Origin: Diatrype stigma
Lineage: Eukaryota; Ascomycota; Sordariomycetes; Xylariales; Diatrypaceae
Direction of reading: 5' to 3'
DNA length: 64,000 nucleotides
Assembly: GCA_022225965.2 (NCBI GenBank)
Contig: JAKJXP020000032.1
Coordinates: forward strand, 310,001 to 374,000
Shown here: positions 23,637 through 36,300 of the stretch, piece after piece
Numbering within the stretch: the stretch's first letter is position 1
How the letters are laid out: every line of letters begins with the position of its first letter
The notes under the pieces: model-generated
Seen by the model: the letters and a program-made list of their open reading frames with translations, nothing else
Databases searched by the model: none
Told to the model about the DNA's origin: nothing
Program-made: the position numbers and the translations under genes

Positions 23637-25514
23637 ATGAACAAACCAGCAGTATATATGCAGAAGCTTAAGCAGAGATGTACATCTCTGCACTCGTGGG
23701 AGCTTCCCAAACAGACTGGGGCGCTCGCACCAGATTATGTCTGGACGAATCGTGATATGGGTATGCTATGCATCCGTCCAAGACCTGAACTACTTGACGT
23801 ATAAAGCGCAATGGGGAGAACGCAGCATAGACTAACGTATGGCAATTTGGCACACAACGAAAAGACCCGACGCCTGTCGAGGACCGTACGTGGTCGATCT
23901 GGACCATCATGGCGTACTGGGCTACCGACACGATCAACCTGAGCACGTGGCAGACGGCCTCGGCGATCCTCGAGGTCGGTCTCAGCTGGCGGGAAGCCAT
24001 TCCGATCATGTTGGTGGGCAACTTCTGCGTCGCCGTCCCTCTCGTGCTGAACGGCTCGATCGGCGCCAAACTCCATGTGCCGTTCCCCGTGATCGCGTCG
24101 AGCAGCTTTGGCTACTACCTCCGCTACTTCTGCATCGTCAGTCGCGCGATCCTAGCTATGTTCTGGCTCGGTATCCAGGTGAGTGTTTCGCTGAAGGAAA
24201 ACTCAAGTATCCATGAAGAAGAGCACGTCCAGAAACCTATCTAACCGCGGAATGGAACGCTGCGATGGGATTTTACAGAGCGCCAACGGAGCCATGTGCA
24301 TCACCATCATGCTGCGGGCCTGGGCGCCGTCATACAACGACATCCCAAACCGGCTGCCGGCATCGGCCGGCATCACGACGCAGGGCATGATCTCGTACTT
24401 CCTGTTCTGGATCATCCAGCTACCGCTCCTGCTCATCCACCCGACGCGGCTCCGGCCGCTGTTCTGGATCAAGCTCGTGGCGGCGCCAGCAGCGGCCATC
24501 GCGACCATGGGGTGGTGCGTGCGCAAAGCCGGGGGTGGCGGCGAGATCTTCGCACTGCAACCGACCGTTACAGGAATCCGGTACGCGTGGCTGTGGCTGT
24601 CGTGCATGTCGGCCGTGACGGGCAACTGGAGCACGCTGGCGGTCAACATCCCCGATTTCACGAGGTACGCGCGCGCGCCCGGCGGCCAGTGGGTGCAGCT
24701 CCCATTCATGCCCATCATCTTCACGCTCTGCGGCACGCTCGGCATCGTGACGACGTCGGCCAGCAAGGTCTTCAGCGGCGCGTACCTGTGGAACCCGCTC
24801 GACATCGTGGCACTCTGGCTGGAGGGCGGGTCGTCGGGAGGTCGGTGCGCCGCTTTCTTTGTGGCCTTCGCTTGGTACATCGCCCAGGTCGGCACCAACA
24901 TCACGGCCAACTCGATCTCGGCGGCCAACGACCTCGCGGTGCTGTGCCCGCGGTGGATCAACATCCGGCGGGGCTGCATCATCGCGGCCGTCGTCGCCGG
25001 CTGGGTGCTGGTCCCGTGGAAGATCCTCAGCTCGGCCCAGACCTTCCTCGCCTTCATGGGCGGCTACGCCGTCTTCCTGGGCCCGATGGCCGGCATCATG
25101 GCGGCCGACTACTGGCTCGTCAAACGGGGCCACGTCGACATCCCGGGCCTATACGATCCGCGCGGCCGGTACCGGTACCGCGGGAGCGGCTGCAACTGGC
25201 GCGCCGCCGTCGCGTTCCTGGTCCCTGTGGCGCCGCTGCTCCCAGGGCTCGCCCAGAGTATCACGCCCGGGAGCGTGCGCATCGGCGATGGCGTTACGAA
25301 TCTATACACGTTCAATTGGCTGTTTGGCTTCGTCACCTCCATCATCCTATACACGGCCCTCAGCTACGCCGTGCCGGCTAAAGAGACGCTTCTGACAGAT
25401 ACGGTCTGGGATCTGGAAGGTACGGCAATCCTAGCACACCCGACGGACGACGATGTGGAGAATGTGTTAGGGATCCCGGAGAAGAAGAGTGAGCCGTACT
25501 CGAAACCACTTTGA
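23637..25514 (+). CDS. NCS1-family nucleobase/allantoin-type permease, 3 exons (557 aa)
   Basis: Plasma-membrane cation symporter of the Fur-like NCS1 group (uracil, allantoin, uridine or related substrates), with about 12 membrane helices expected. Exons 23637-23760, 23865-24178 and 24279-25514 join in phase, and an ACTAAC branch site lies in intron 1. Splicing produces the family N-terminal signature YVWTNRDMDPTPVEDRTWS, then the helix 1 segment WATDTINLSTWQTAS. Later motifs are SANGAMCITIMLRAW, NIPDFTRYAR, WNPLDIV and ADYWLVKRGHVDIPGLYDP. The C-terminus is acidic, typical of regulated permeases. There are two in-frame ATGs, 23637 and 23658; I took the first. The substrate cannot be read from sequence alone. 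The coding DNA of exon 3 is strongly GC-rich, so several antisense frames look open. Confidence 0.9.
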
Positions 25515-26137
25515 AGTCATCGTATCGTGTTAGTGGTGTTTGTTTGTCGTGCCCGCCAGTGGTCGGACCAGAGAAAAGCCCGACTCGAACATGTCGGGGC
25601 TTCGGGAGAAAGCAACAGTCATATCGAAATAGTGTAATACTAGGTACTGGGGTCAGAGGCCCATTCACCTTCACGATGCCTGTAGATGTTTAGATTCTCC
25701 AGACATTTTCAGCACCTGCACTTCGTTGTTCACACTTATGAATAAGGCCAATTCGTATGTGATAATCGGGTGAGATGCTTATATACATATGGCAGTCGCG
25801 CAGTTAGCCTATAGAAGCGTAGTATGTACCTACATACCTAGGTGGGTCACTTTTAGATACCTACGGTAGGAGTCAGGGAGTCTATCGGGCCCGGTAGTGG
25901 CCGAATGTCCGATAAATTTTGCTAGTCAACCGCTGCCAATCGCCAATTGAAGTGCCTAGAGATGCTATGACATGACCGGCTCCACCACCCACTGGCTCTG
26001 ATCATCCCCCAATCGAAGATCGAAGCTCAAAATACCTCCAATTATCACCAGCCCCAAAACGAACCGGAAATGCTCAATTGACTGTATCACCCCCAGTTCC
26101 TTCGATCCAGTGGTGGGCGACATGAGCTACGGTCAGT
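25515..26137. other. intergenic, promoter side of COX10
   Basis: Holds the 3' end of the permease gene and the upstream region of COX10. No coding or repeat signal was seen. Confidence 0.5.
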
Positions 26138-27970
26138 ATGAGCATACGGTCTCCCGGAAACGTCTTCCGCCTTTACGCCCGCGATAATGTGTGTCTACGA
26201 TGTGCCCATCGCCATTTTCATGAACAGCAGCCGCGGCGGCAACAGCAACGACAGCAGCAGCAGCGGCTAAACCGCGGGGCCTGGTCATGGTCCTGGTCCT
26301 GGTCCCGGTCTCTACATGAGGGCGCACCGGCCCCCACACGAGCACAAGCCCGCTCATTCAGTCAGACGTATTCGCCCCGAGATGTCGCGATACCGACGAC
26401 AACGACGAGATCCTCCCGTCTGAAGTCCGGCTATTTCCTTTCCAACCGCTTCCTAGCGCCATCTCAGGGAACCCAAGGGGCCCAGGGCACGCAAGGGACG
26501 CAAGATGGCGGCGGGAGGAGGTCTACAACCTCAACCACACCCACCACAGCGGGGGATGGTGGCAGTGGCGGGAATGCCGAAACAGCGGGTCACACGCATA
26601 TAAATCAGGATCTACCACATAGACGACGACAAGCCGCGAGACGAGCAGCTGAAGCATCAGCGGCGGCGGCGGCGGCGGCGGCGACACCAGCCTCAGCGCC
26701 CACTTCGTCAAATCCTGAATCAGCGACTGCCGATGCCCCTCTGCCGCAGGATGCCTCATCTATGCTGACCACGGCTTCTACAAAACACCCAGCTCACTCG
26801 CTCCGCCGCCAACTCTCGCTCTTCCTCTCCCTGTCTAAACCACGCCTCACTGTCCTGGTGGTTCTCACTGCCATGGCACCATACGCTCTGTATCCCGTGC
26901 CGGCTTTCCTTTCGCCATCCATCGGCCTTGACACGCCCTCGCTCTCCCCCCTGACCCTCACTTTCCTCACCACCGGCACCGCACTCTGCTCTGCGAGCGC
27001 CAACGCCCTGAACATGCTCTACGAGCCGGCGTGGGATGCTCAGATGACGCGCACGCGTAACCGGCCCCTCGTCCGCGGGCTGCTTTCGCAGCGCAAAGCC
27101 CTCGCCTTCGCCGTCGTCGCCGCCTTTGTTGGCGTCGGCGCCCTTTACTTCGGGGTGAACCCGACGGTGGCATTTCTGGGTGCCGCCAACATCGTGCTCT
27201 ACGCGGGAGTATACACGCCAATGAAGCGGCTCTCGTGGCTCAACACGTGGGTGGGCGCGCTGGTCGGCGGCATTCCGCCCCTGATGGGCTGGGCGGCGGC
27301 AGCGGGCGAGTCCGCCACCGGGGACGGGTCGTTCCGCGAGCTACTGTTCACGCGCGACGCGGCCGGCGGCTGGCTGTTCGCCGCGCTGCTGTTCGCCTGG
27401 CAGTTCCCGCACTTCATGGCGCTGTCGTGGAACATCCGCGACGAGTACCGGCGCGCGGGGCACCGCATGCTCTGCTGGGTAGACCCGGCGCGGAACGCCC
27501 GCGTCGCCCTGCGCTACTCCTTGGCCTTTGTGCCCCTCTGCGTGGGTCTCTGCGCCGCCGGCGTCGTCGATTGGTCCTTCGCCGTCACCAGCCTGCCCGT
27601 CAACCTGTGGCTCGCGCGCGAGGCCGTGCGCTTCTGGCGCGAGGAGGGCCAGCGCGGCTCCGCTCGGGGCCTGTTCTGGGCCTCCGTCTGGCACCTCCCC
27701 GTCGTCATGGTGCTGGCCCTGGCCCAGAAGAAGGGCATGTGGGGCCGCGTGTGGAGAAGCGTCGTCGGGGAGCCCGATACCACCGATCTGGAAGAAGACG
27801 AGGAGGGAGATATCGTCGAGTGGATCGAGGATGCCGACGACTATGATGTCAAGCTGGGCGTGCGAGTCAGCGCCGACGGCTCTACGAGACGAAGCACTGT
27901 TGGGGATCAGGGGGTCGCTGACAGCCCCGCAGTAGCTGTGCCGCCCCCTGTCGTTGGAGGCAAGAAGTGA
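26138..27970 (+). CDS. COX10: protoheme IX farnesyltransferase, mitochondrial
   Basis: Heme O synthase: it transfers a farnesyl group to heme B in the mitochondrial inner membrane, the first step of heme A synthesis for cytochrome c oxidase. Intronless, 610 residues. The first 220 or so residues are a basic presequence plus low-complexity sequence (glutamine/arginine runs, an eight-alanine run). The catalytic membrane domain starts at LSLSKPRLTVLVVLTAMAPY. The prenyl-diphosphate motif NALNMLYEPAWDAQMTRT and the loop WQFPHFMALSWNIRDEY are intact, along with RPLVRG and YTPMKR. Several hydrophobic helices follow. The C-terminal tail after about residue 545 is acidic and not conserved. The protein is longer than yeast Cox10 because of the N-terminal extension. 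A start downstream of the glutamine run is possible, but the upstream residues look like a targeting peptide. Confidence 0.94.
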   Translation: MSIRSPGNVFRLYARDNVCLRCAHRHFHEQQPRRQQQRQQQQRLNRGAWSWSWSWSRSLHEGAPAPTRAQARSFSQTYSPRDVAIPTTTTRSSRLKSGYFLSNRFLAPSQGTQGAQGTQGTQDGGGRRSTTSTTPTTAGDGGSGGNAETAGHTHINQDLPHRRRQAARRAAEASAAAAAAAATPASAPTSSNPESATADAPLPQDASSMLTTASTKHPAHSLRRQLSLFLSLSKPRLTVLVVLTAMAPYALYPVPAFLSPSIGLDTPSLSPLTLTFLTTGTALCSASANALNMLYEPAWDAQMTRTRNRPLVRGLLSQRKALAFAVVAAFVGVGALYFGVNPTVAFLGAANIVLYAGVYTPMKRLSWLNTWVGALVGGIPPLMGWAAAAGESATGDGSFRELLFTRDAAGGWLFAALLFAWQFPHFMALSWNIRDEYRRAGHRMLCWVDPARNARVALRYSLAFVPLCVGLCAAGVVDWSFAVTSLPVNLWLAREAVRFWREEGQRGSARGLFWASVWHLPVVMVLALAQKKGMWGRVWRSVVGEPDTTDLEEDEEGDIVEWIEDADDYDVKLGVRVSADGSTRRSTVGDQGVADSPAVAVPPPVVGGKK

Positions 27971-29626
27971 AGGTGGAGGTCAAAAGTAAAAAGTAAAAAG
28001 TAGGAGTTAAATGAATTGAAGTGACGGACCCCAAAACTGGCAGGCCGGCCGGTCAGCGAGACAATCGATCGATCGAGTATACCCGTGGCCCGCTCTATAT
28101 CGATCTGGCGGACGGATACGCGCGATCAGGGGCGGCCCGTTCCATCATCACATTGCAAGAATTCCTATCTACAACTTGTGTATCTAACTAAGGCACAGCA
28201 TAAGGCACGCACAGCGTGGCACACATCCGAGAGTATACATGTAGTTCTCTGCTTATGTGTGTCCGCATGCTGGTACGCACATATCCTATGGCTTACTACA
28301 TGCCACGGTCACACGAGGCATAGGAGAGAAGAGAAAGGAACTATCTGAAACAAGAATAGAGGCGAACATGATGGGCCATCCACCAAATGTACCATAAACC
28401 AACCCAAACCAACCCAAAAATATGCCCGTGTATATATGTATGCTTGGATACTCGATTGTAAATGCAACACCACTACGAAGTACCTACGATTTCTGATGGG
28501 GATTGCGGCGGCGACGCGTGGTGGCGGTGGCGCCGACACTCGTGAGCGGGATGGATTGCCTACATCAAGGTACTTACCTAGTTACCTGGTACATTGGCCA
28601 ATACTGACTGACCCCCGCGAAGGATGGATGGAAGGATCAATAACGAAGGGCCTTGCATGCAGCCTGCAAGCCTGTGGCTCGGTCAGGTCTCGAATGCCGA
28701 GTCGTGCGGCTGGCTCAGGTTGGCTGTTACACACGCGCACGCATACCTAGGTACGCACACTTTCCCCCGGTCTGGGCCAAGCCACCACTCAGGAGGTCGA
28801 GTAAGCATTTAATCGTTGAGCAAAAACGTAGGCAGATACATATTCCCTCTATACCTATCATGTACATGTACACCAGTGGATAGCAGCGTTTCATATATTC
28901 AGCCACCCCAATGGTCATTGTGTAAGGCTCACCGGGTACCCTTGACGGTGTCACTGTCGGTTGCTAGTTGAGTCAGCGTTCGGTCGAATGGTCTGTCTAT
29001 CAACCTATTGCCCCTGGACCAACCAACCAATCAACCAGCTAGCCAGCGTTGCTCCACGCCCATTCTATATTCTTAAAGAACGGCAGAACTTGTTTGTCGA
29101 TTCAGGGGTAAGGCAGTAAGCAAGCGGTGGCACAGAATCTCACATTCAGCAAGCAGACACTGTCAAGTCAGGGCAGATCAGCTCAGCTCAGCTCCGGTCG
29201 ACTCAGGTGGAGCTGGTGGTGACTGATAGAACACACCGTCGTGTACTCACGTGTGACTTGAAATGGTTTGTGGTAACATAGGTAATATCGAAGCAAGTCG
29301 CTAGGACAGAGGTCTCTCGAAATAGTGGTCCTGGTCGGGTTTAACAGAGAACAGGATGGCCCATATGTGTAGGTCGTGCAAATCCATCGTTAGAACGCGA
29401 TTGAGACAAGCAGTGCAGCGTCCATACTGAGGTGAATCTGGATCAGGCGCACTGCTCTGATTCGGTACATTGTCATACTGTATCACCGTTGAACCAATGC
29501 CTCAAGATGAAGTGATTAAATAGACCAAGTAACTACACGTCATAGTGTTATTGACTAACAATAGCTTTTCCGGTATTATGTGAGTTTGATCGGGGTCGTT
29601 GACTCCTGCACAAAACCCCGTATATT
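27971..29626. other. intergenic between convergent genes
   Basis: About 1.7 kb between the COX10 stop and the stop of the minus-strand sugar transporter. Several short overlapping repeats occur (AACCAACCC near 28395, CAGCTCAGCTC near 29185), but there is no supported gene. Confidence 0.5.
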
Positions 29627-31741
29627 TCAGTTAACCTCGCTCTTCTCAGCGACGGCAACCGAAGGCTTCTCCGGCTCGGCCACGTCTGGGTTGCTGCTAC
29701 TGCCGCCTCCCAGCCCCTGGAGCAAAGCGGTTAAGCCGATATCGCGGTTGATCTCCGCCATCCGCTCGAAGTCAGCCTGCGCCGTGCCTTCAGAGCCGAA
29801 GATAACGTCCTAGAAGAACAGCATGTGTTAGCATATATCCCTCCCAGAATCTAGCTGTCAGTGTTGTCGAGTAATGAACGCACCATTTCCTCGAGCGTGA
29901 GACGCTTCGTCTCCGGGACGTAGAACCAGATGAACGCGGCTCCCAAGTAGGTTAAGAGACCAAATAAGACGTAGGTCCCGTAGCCTATTTGCTCCAACAT
30001 GTCTGGTGTAACCTGACCGACGACTATTGCAACTTATTAGTGCCCGACCTTCAAGAGTGTGGAGTCCGACCCGACGACAGAATAAACTTACTGAAGTTGT
30101 TCATCCAGTTGCTCGAAGCGCCAAGCGACACACCGTACGGGCGGGAGCTGAGCGGCCAGACCTCAGCCACGAGGATCCAGGAGCAGGGGCCCCAGGAATA
30201 GCCGAAGTGGATGACGAACAGCCAGACCATAGCCACGGCTGCCCACCCGGCGGCGGCCTCCTCGAGCCACCGGCCGTCGTTCTTGGCGACAATGACCGCG
30301 ATGACGATGTGGCACGTCGCCATCCCGATGGCGCCGATGGTCAGGATCGGCTTCCGCCCGACGCGGTCGATGTAGAGCACGGCCGGGATCGTGAAGATGA
30401 ACATGACAATCCCCACGACACCGGTCGCGAGCAGGCTCGTCGCGTTATTGTCGAGACCGAGCTGCTGGAAGATGCTCGGGGCATAGTACAGAATCGCATT
30501 GATACCTACATACCGAGCGGCGTTAGTTTACTGGATCGGTAAGGGAGTACCACAGGGAGAGCCTCTGCTGTTGGACGTCCATTCCATTGGCGAGGCGAGC
30601 CAACCCTCTCACTCCCCTCTCCCATTCCAAGACCAGAGAGAAAGAAGCATCCTTACCTGTCCACTGCTGAAAGAACATGGTGACCGTCGCGACGATGACG
30701 CGCTTGAACATGGCCTTGGTCTGGAACAGCGACTTGATAGCGACGAACTGCAGCTTGAAGATGTTCCAGTAGGTCTGCTCGCGCAGGTGGGGGAAGGCCT
30801 CAGCGACGGTGCGCTTCTCGAACTGGGACTGGGCCTTGATCTCGAGGAACTCGAGCTCGACGAGCTCGTGGTCGATCGACAGGCCGCGCAAGCCCGCGAG
30901 CACTTTGCGCGCCTCGTCCTCACGGCCGTGGTGCAGCAACCAGCGCGGGCTGAAGGGCATGAAAATCATGCCGACGAACAGGACCGCCGCGGGGAACAGC
31001 TGCAGGCAGACGGGTACAAGCCAGGCGGCGTCGGTCTGAAAGCCCAGAGTTGTGCCACCGATGAAGTTCGTCCCGTAGTCGATCCAGAAGCTGATCATGA
31101 TGCCGAATGTGATGGCCAGCTGCTGCAGAGCGACGAGCGCGCCGCGCACCTCGGGTGGTGCTACCTCGCTGTTGTAGATGGGCACGATCGTCGCCAAGGC
31201 ACCCACCCCCATACCGGTGACGAACCGACCGCCCAGGATGACCTGCGGCCCGCCTGTCTGCGCCGTGGCCTGGACAACTACCCCGATGACGAAAACCGTG
31301 ACCGCCACCAGCACGCTGTACTTCCGGGAGATGGCCTCGGCGAGGAACCCCGACAGCAGCGCCCCGACCCAGGCCCCCAGCTCCAGGATGGCCGTCAGCC
31401 AGCCCTTCTTGGTCTGGTCGCTCGTGTATACACCCATGTCTAGTGAAAATCCCGAGTATAATTAGTTATTCGTCCCTTGGCTGATGATGCTCTTTTCTGG
31501 CTCGTCTAGACAAAGAAAGTTTGAACTCACGATCTTGGAAAGCGGGCATAGACAGGACACCGGAAAACATTCCCTGGTTGTAACCGTACAAGACACCGCC
31601 AATACAGGCGAACAGCGCGATCGAGAACACTCGGAAGTTCTTGACCAGGGCGGCCGGGCCGGAAGCCCCCATCATTGCCTGGCGGCGCTTCAGGGCGGCA
31701 TCGTAGACGGCCGCCGCCCCAATGTCACCTCCGCCAGCCAT
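29627..31741 (-). CDS. MFS sugar transporter, 5 exons (576 aa)
   Basis: Twelve-helix major facilitator sugar porter of the plasma membrane. Exons on the minus strand are 31741-31531, 31439-30657, 30505-30092, 30023-29884 and 29809-29627, and all phases agree. Visible signatures: GVLYGYNQGMFSGVL in helix 1, MGVYTSDQTKKGWLTAILEL, GRFVTGMGVGALATIVPIY, SEVAPPEVRG, a modified PESPRWL (FSPRWLLHHGR), FFQQWTGINAILYYAPSIF formed across intron 2, DRVGRKP, and PETKRLTLEEMD formed across intron 4. Intron 2 is the longest (151 bases). The family includes hexose, quinate and glycerol carriers, and I cannot choose between them from sequence alone. The cytosolic C-terminus has a glycine/serine linker and no obvious sensor-type extension. 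Confidence 0.92.
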
Positions 31742-32859
31742 AATGTATGCGTGTGCCGAAACGAGGTGAAAGAAAGGCCTGGATTCAAGAAAGAAGCTGC
31801 AAAGACAACGCGTATTGTCCGCCTGTCTGTCTACGCAAAATCGGTAACAGATCTAGTCCCGGCCTAATTCAAGAGAGAAATTGGTGAACTTCACTTTGCC
31901 CAGGGGAAGCGTTGAGACTTACGGCATGGCAAAGTCAAGCACGCTCGTACTATATATCCTGGGACATTGCGGGTACGTATGCCATTGATAGTGAGCACCA
32001 GGATCCCATCCATCCTACGAGGTGGATCAGGACGAATCACGAGATATAGCGAGGATCTAAACAAATCAGAAGCGACGGTGTCCTACAGGGCTAATATCTA
32101 CCCCAACTTTGAGAAATCACCACCGCCACGCTAGACTGGGGTGTGGGATAAATTGCTATCGGGGTCGGACAACCGACCGGCAACCAAGTAGGCAGCATCA
32201 GGCTGTTTCTCTTAGCTTTACACCGATGGATAGTTAATATATGTCTAAACTGCTTCGTTGGAACACCATGGATGCATATGTCCATGGGCTCTCAGGTGTC
32301 TTCTTCGCGTCGACGTGAATAACGCGGCCTAGGTTTCTTTCACAAGGGTGACCCTTTCGTTCACCCTGCTTAGACTGAAGGTATAGCAAGTCGGAATCAC
32401 TGCATATCCTTAGTGAATATCTCCTCGCTTCACACTTCAGTAGTCATTCGTACGTCCGCTGGATATTGTGACGACTACCGAGATCGCAGCTTCGTCCCCA
32501 TGGAGAAGTGGAGTAGAGACATGGAGAAGAGACATGGGTTGCGTGCGGAGTAGAAGGAGGAAAAAGGGAGAAGGGCCGGCTCACTTGTTACAGATCCCCT
32601 GTCCCCCATCCTCCCAGAATTGGGGTCGGCCCTATTTAGGCTAAATGCTTAGCGGCCAGGGCTGAGAGCAATAAAGATAAAAGCCTATAGGGCGCGAAAG
32701 GCCCGATTGCCCACTACGCAGTATGCAGACGTCCAATCTGGGGGGGGTAGACCGTGTAGTTGAGATAGAGTCTGGCATTGGTGCCAAACGCCTCGAAGAA
32801 GATGGTGCACGTGGGAAGCACGCGACCTGTCTTAGCTTGGAGGGCCATAAGTATACCGG
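31742..32859. other. intergenic, promoter side of the sugar transporter
   Basis: Upstream region of the minus-strand transporter. No supported gene or repeat. Confidence 0.5.
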
Positions 32860-33330
32860 AATGGTGTCCAATTGCACTATTCTGATGCAATCATCTGATA
32901 GGCGTCGATACCAGTTGCGATCTCAATGGCCCTGGCGGCGTCATGATCGTCGAATGCTATGTCGGACATAATGGGGACATGGCAAGTGAACCAAGCCTAA
33001 CTGTACTGCAGTCTAGTAAGGTATGACCGTCAAGTACAACGATTGACTATCATGGCTTGCCCTACCGTTCAAGCTTTCCCCCTTGGTGTATGAGACGCTC
33101 GGGAGCGTAGGAGACACTGTAGCCTTTGATGTTCAAGCTACCAACGTTCCACCAGGTTTTCTTGAGCAGGGAGACCAGGTCGTTGACGGCCGTATGGTCT
33201 TGTCGATCAAGTCCTCTCCGTTCACATCAACGTTCCCGACACCGATCTTCTTCAGTTAGGATTCGATGATAGACATGACCTCTCGCTTGCGGTTAAGTTC
33301 TTCTCAGCCAATATCTTCTAGCCGCGCGAC
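32860..33330 (-). pseudogene. decayed coding remnant, family not recognised
   Basis: On the minus strand, two stretches read like protein but are broken. At about 33300-33068 the frame runs ELNRKREVMSIIES, a TAA stop, LKKIGVGNVDVNGEDLIDK, then a one-base shift into HTAVNDLVSLLKKTWWNVG and onward to YAPERLIHQGGKLE. At about 32955-32863 it reads MSDIAFDDHDAARAIEIATG and ends at TAG. Between them, a GTAGGG...CTGCAG segment could have been an intron. The TAA and an upstream TGA could each come from CAA and TGG by single transitions. I do not know the family. Confidence 0.3.
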
Positions 33331-36300
33331 AAGGCAGTCTAGTCTGTGCGTAGGCTAATATATCAATACTCGGGGATATCAGGGTGGATGAACTCTGCAT
33401 TTGCAGGAGTCTACGTAGATAGAAGCGAGAAGCAATGCTGCTATCTGATTAGCCATTTGCTACGGAGGGGGTGCGCTTGCGACGAATTCGAACGAGTCTC
33501 GGAGGAAGCCTCTAAGTTGCCATAAAGTCATCAGGGACCCTATTTTCGTCCGCTCTACGACTGTCAGGGGATAGGGGGGAACACTGACTGCTAGGTTGTG
33601 AGCAAAAGCGGCCAAGACACATGGACGCGGCCACTTCATTCGTGCCCGAACAGACACGCCCGGTGGCAAGTTGGTTGACAGCTAATCTAAGTTTCAAGAC
33701 AGATTGGCTGGAGAAGGATGCGGTGATGCAACACCATGTGATTCCACGCCGCATTTTGCTCCTTCTTCTGCAGAAGAAATTGAAAGTAGGTATTTTGGGC
33801 TGCTCTGCGTTGAGCTCGGTGTTACGGTTCTTGGTTCTGGGCGAACAGACAGACAAGCGGGCGAACGGGAGAACGCAGTGGTCGTTCATAGCGAATAGCC
33901 AAGTCATGTCAGGTCAACTCAATTGAGGTAAGGTAATCGCAAAGACGAGGAACGAAAAAAAAGATGCTTGCGCAGGGATGAGGCCCATCGCGGATAACAG
34001 TTGTTCGGAAAAGGTTCCGGCGTCTCAGTGGTCGGCGCCGCAGGTCCAATGGCAACCCAACAATACGACCTCAAAGTTCTCCAAAGGGGGGGGGAGAGGA
34101 GTGGAATAGGCCTTCGAAGATGGGATCGACGAGCGAGACAAAAATGTGATGGGTGGCGGCATACGGTACCAACAGAGCAAGATGGCGAGATCATGATCGC
34201 CTACCAGCGAGCAGCCGCGCTCTTTGAAACATGAAACTGCATGCTGGATACTACGTCCGTACCTAAGCTACAGACAGGCAGCATGGCCCATGTGCCTACT
34301 CGAATACCCAAGGGGACATGATATGCCGGCCGCAGAAACCACCGGCCAGGCCCCCACACGAGGAAGCCATCGTACGGGAAGCATGGGTTCGTGCTCAGGC
34401 TTAGGCCCGTGCCTAGGCTCAGGCTTTTGGGGTCTATCAGCACCTATTCGGTAAGTATCACAAGGAACCGACGGAGATTTGGGCCCCATCCATCACTACC
34501 TACCTATACTTTTACGAGGTAGATACCTGACAGTCATAGTTTTAGTTGGGGAACCAGTGACGACTTCGTCTGTCGTACGAGAGTATCTCCCCCATCATCC
34601 ACAGTTGAATTCGGCAGGGCTGGCAGGACCGGCAGGGCGTTGGTCCCAATGTCACTACAGCCATGGGTAGCAATCGCTATAGATTACTCTGTATCAGGTC
34701 ACAAACAGCGTTGCAACATGGGGGCTTGTACGAAAACCACAGCAAAGGGGTTCTCCTTCGCATACAGTCCAATGGTATAATAGACGAAGATTAGCAGGGT
34801 CGGTACGTGAATATCGACATTTTGACGTGAGTGTGACCGTGAGCGTGACCGTAACCGTGACCATGAGCATGAGCATGAGCATGAGCATGAGCATCGACTG
34901 TTGTGGATGTTTCTCTGCCGGGTGGAAGATCGTCACGTTAGACGCCGAACCAATGGAAGTAGACAAGATATTGAACTATGTATGTATGCAGGAAGTATCC
35001 GCCGTAGCCGCGTAGGCGAGTCTTGAGAATCGCGTCAAGAAGCCCGAAATCAAAGCACGTGATACATGCCATTGTCCTTGGCTACTTCGTCCATACGTAT
35101 CGAAAGTCCCATCGAAGTCCCGAGGTCTCATGGTATGTGGAATCTGTAGCGCAGATCGTTAGAACCGTGAACGCTTGCGGCCAGCCTTACCCGCCTGCCC
35201 GCCTGCCCGCTATGGAGCTCCGTAATAGACTACCTAGGTAATAGTACGTGCGGATATATACGTACATGTATGTAGTATGTACCTATACTGTAGGCACTGC
35301 CAAGGCTATTTAAATTAGAGCTCTAGACTGTCTAGGGTTAGTCTGTCGACGTCATGCGAATAGTGGGTGCTACCGTTACCGAAATTCAGCTGGTCTAAGC
35401 TATATGCGGTATAGTGGGTTATGTAAACGCGCGGTTGGGTCTTATTATAAACACCCGCAGCGCCTGCAGCACCCGATAGTTAGGGGGGACGGGAGACGGT
35501 CCTTTCCATATTTGGACTGCTGGATCACATTCCGACCAATCCGACTTCTCCATTTCTGCCGTTTCAACCTTTTCTATTCCATAGACGCCGACCCAATTGC
35601 CTTTCCCCTCTTGTCTTGTCGGCTTTACCCTCATTTTCTTCTTTCTTCTTCTCCATCTCCATCTCCATCAATAAGGAACTCCAAGCTTGGCGGTTGGCGG
35701 TTGGCGCGAGAAACAAGCGATCACTGCCAAGCGGCCCAAGCGTGCCCCAGAGTAACGAGCAACCAACAGCAAAACTACGAGGGCTAGAGTGGATTGTAAG
35801 GGTGCGATGCCGAGATACCAACTCCCGGATCCGAAATGGGCAAGACGATGACCCCTGTGATTCCAAATCGAGCCAGCCTAAGTGAGAGTCTCGACAGGTA
35901 GGCCCTAGAGGTAGGCCCTAGGGGACAATTACACGCGCACACAGAGCGCACACAGACGGGTACACGAACAAACGAGCGTAATGCTACCGTCTCGTTGGGG
36001 GCCATGCACGGAGATGCATCTGGCTCCATCCTGCCAAACTATTCCGTTCGCGATGCCACCGATGCAACGCTTCTGAAAGCCCGCCATGCAAGGTACCGGT
36101 AGTGTCTACCTGATCGCCATGTTCCTACCCAGACTGAGCAGATTGGGCATCTGGCTACTTCTTCAGCGTCTCTTTGCCTCTTTGCCTCTTTATCTCTGTA
36201 CTATGGTACTACACCACGAGAAGGATTCATTCACCTTCGGATCTAAGTCATCCTACCTCTCGAAGTCGAGTCGCCCCGTTCTCATAGGCCTATCGATTAT

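Noticed and set aside
24296..25381. Histidine/arginine-rich long frame overlapping the permease
   Set aside because: Shadow frame of the GC-rich NCS1 exon 3; no features of its own.
27235..27846. Arginine-rich frame overlapping COX10
   Set aside because: Alternative frame of very GC-rich coding DNA; the COX10 frame has all family motifs.
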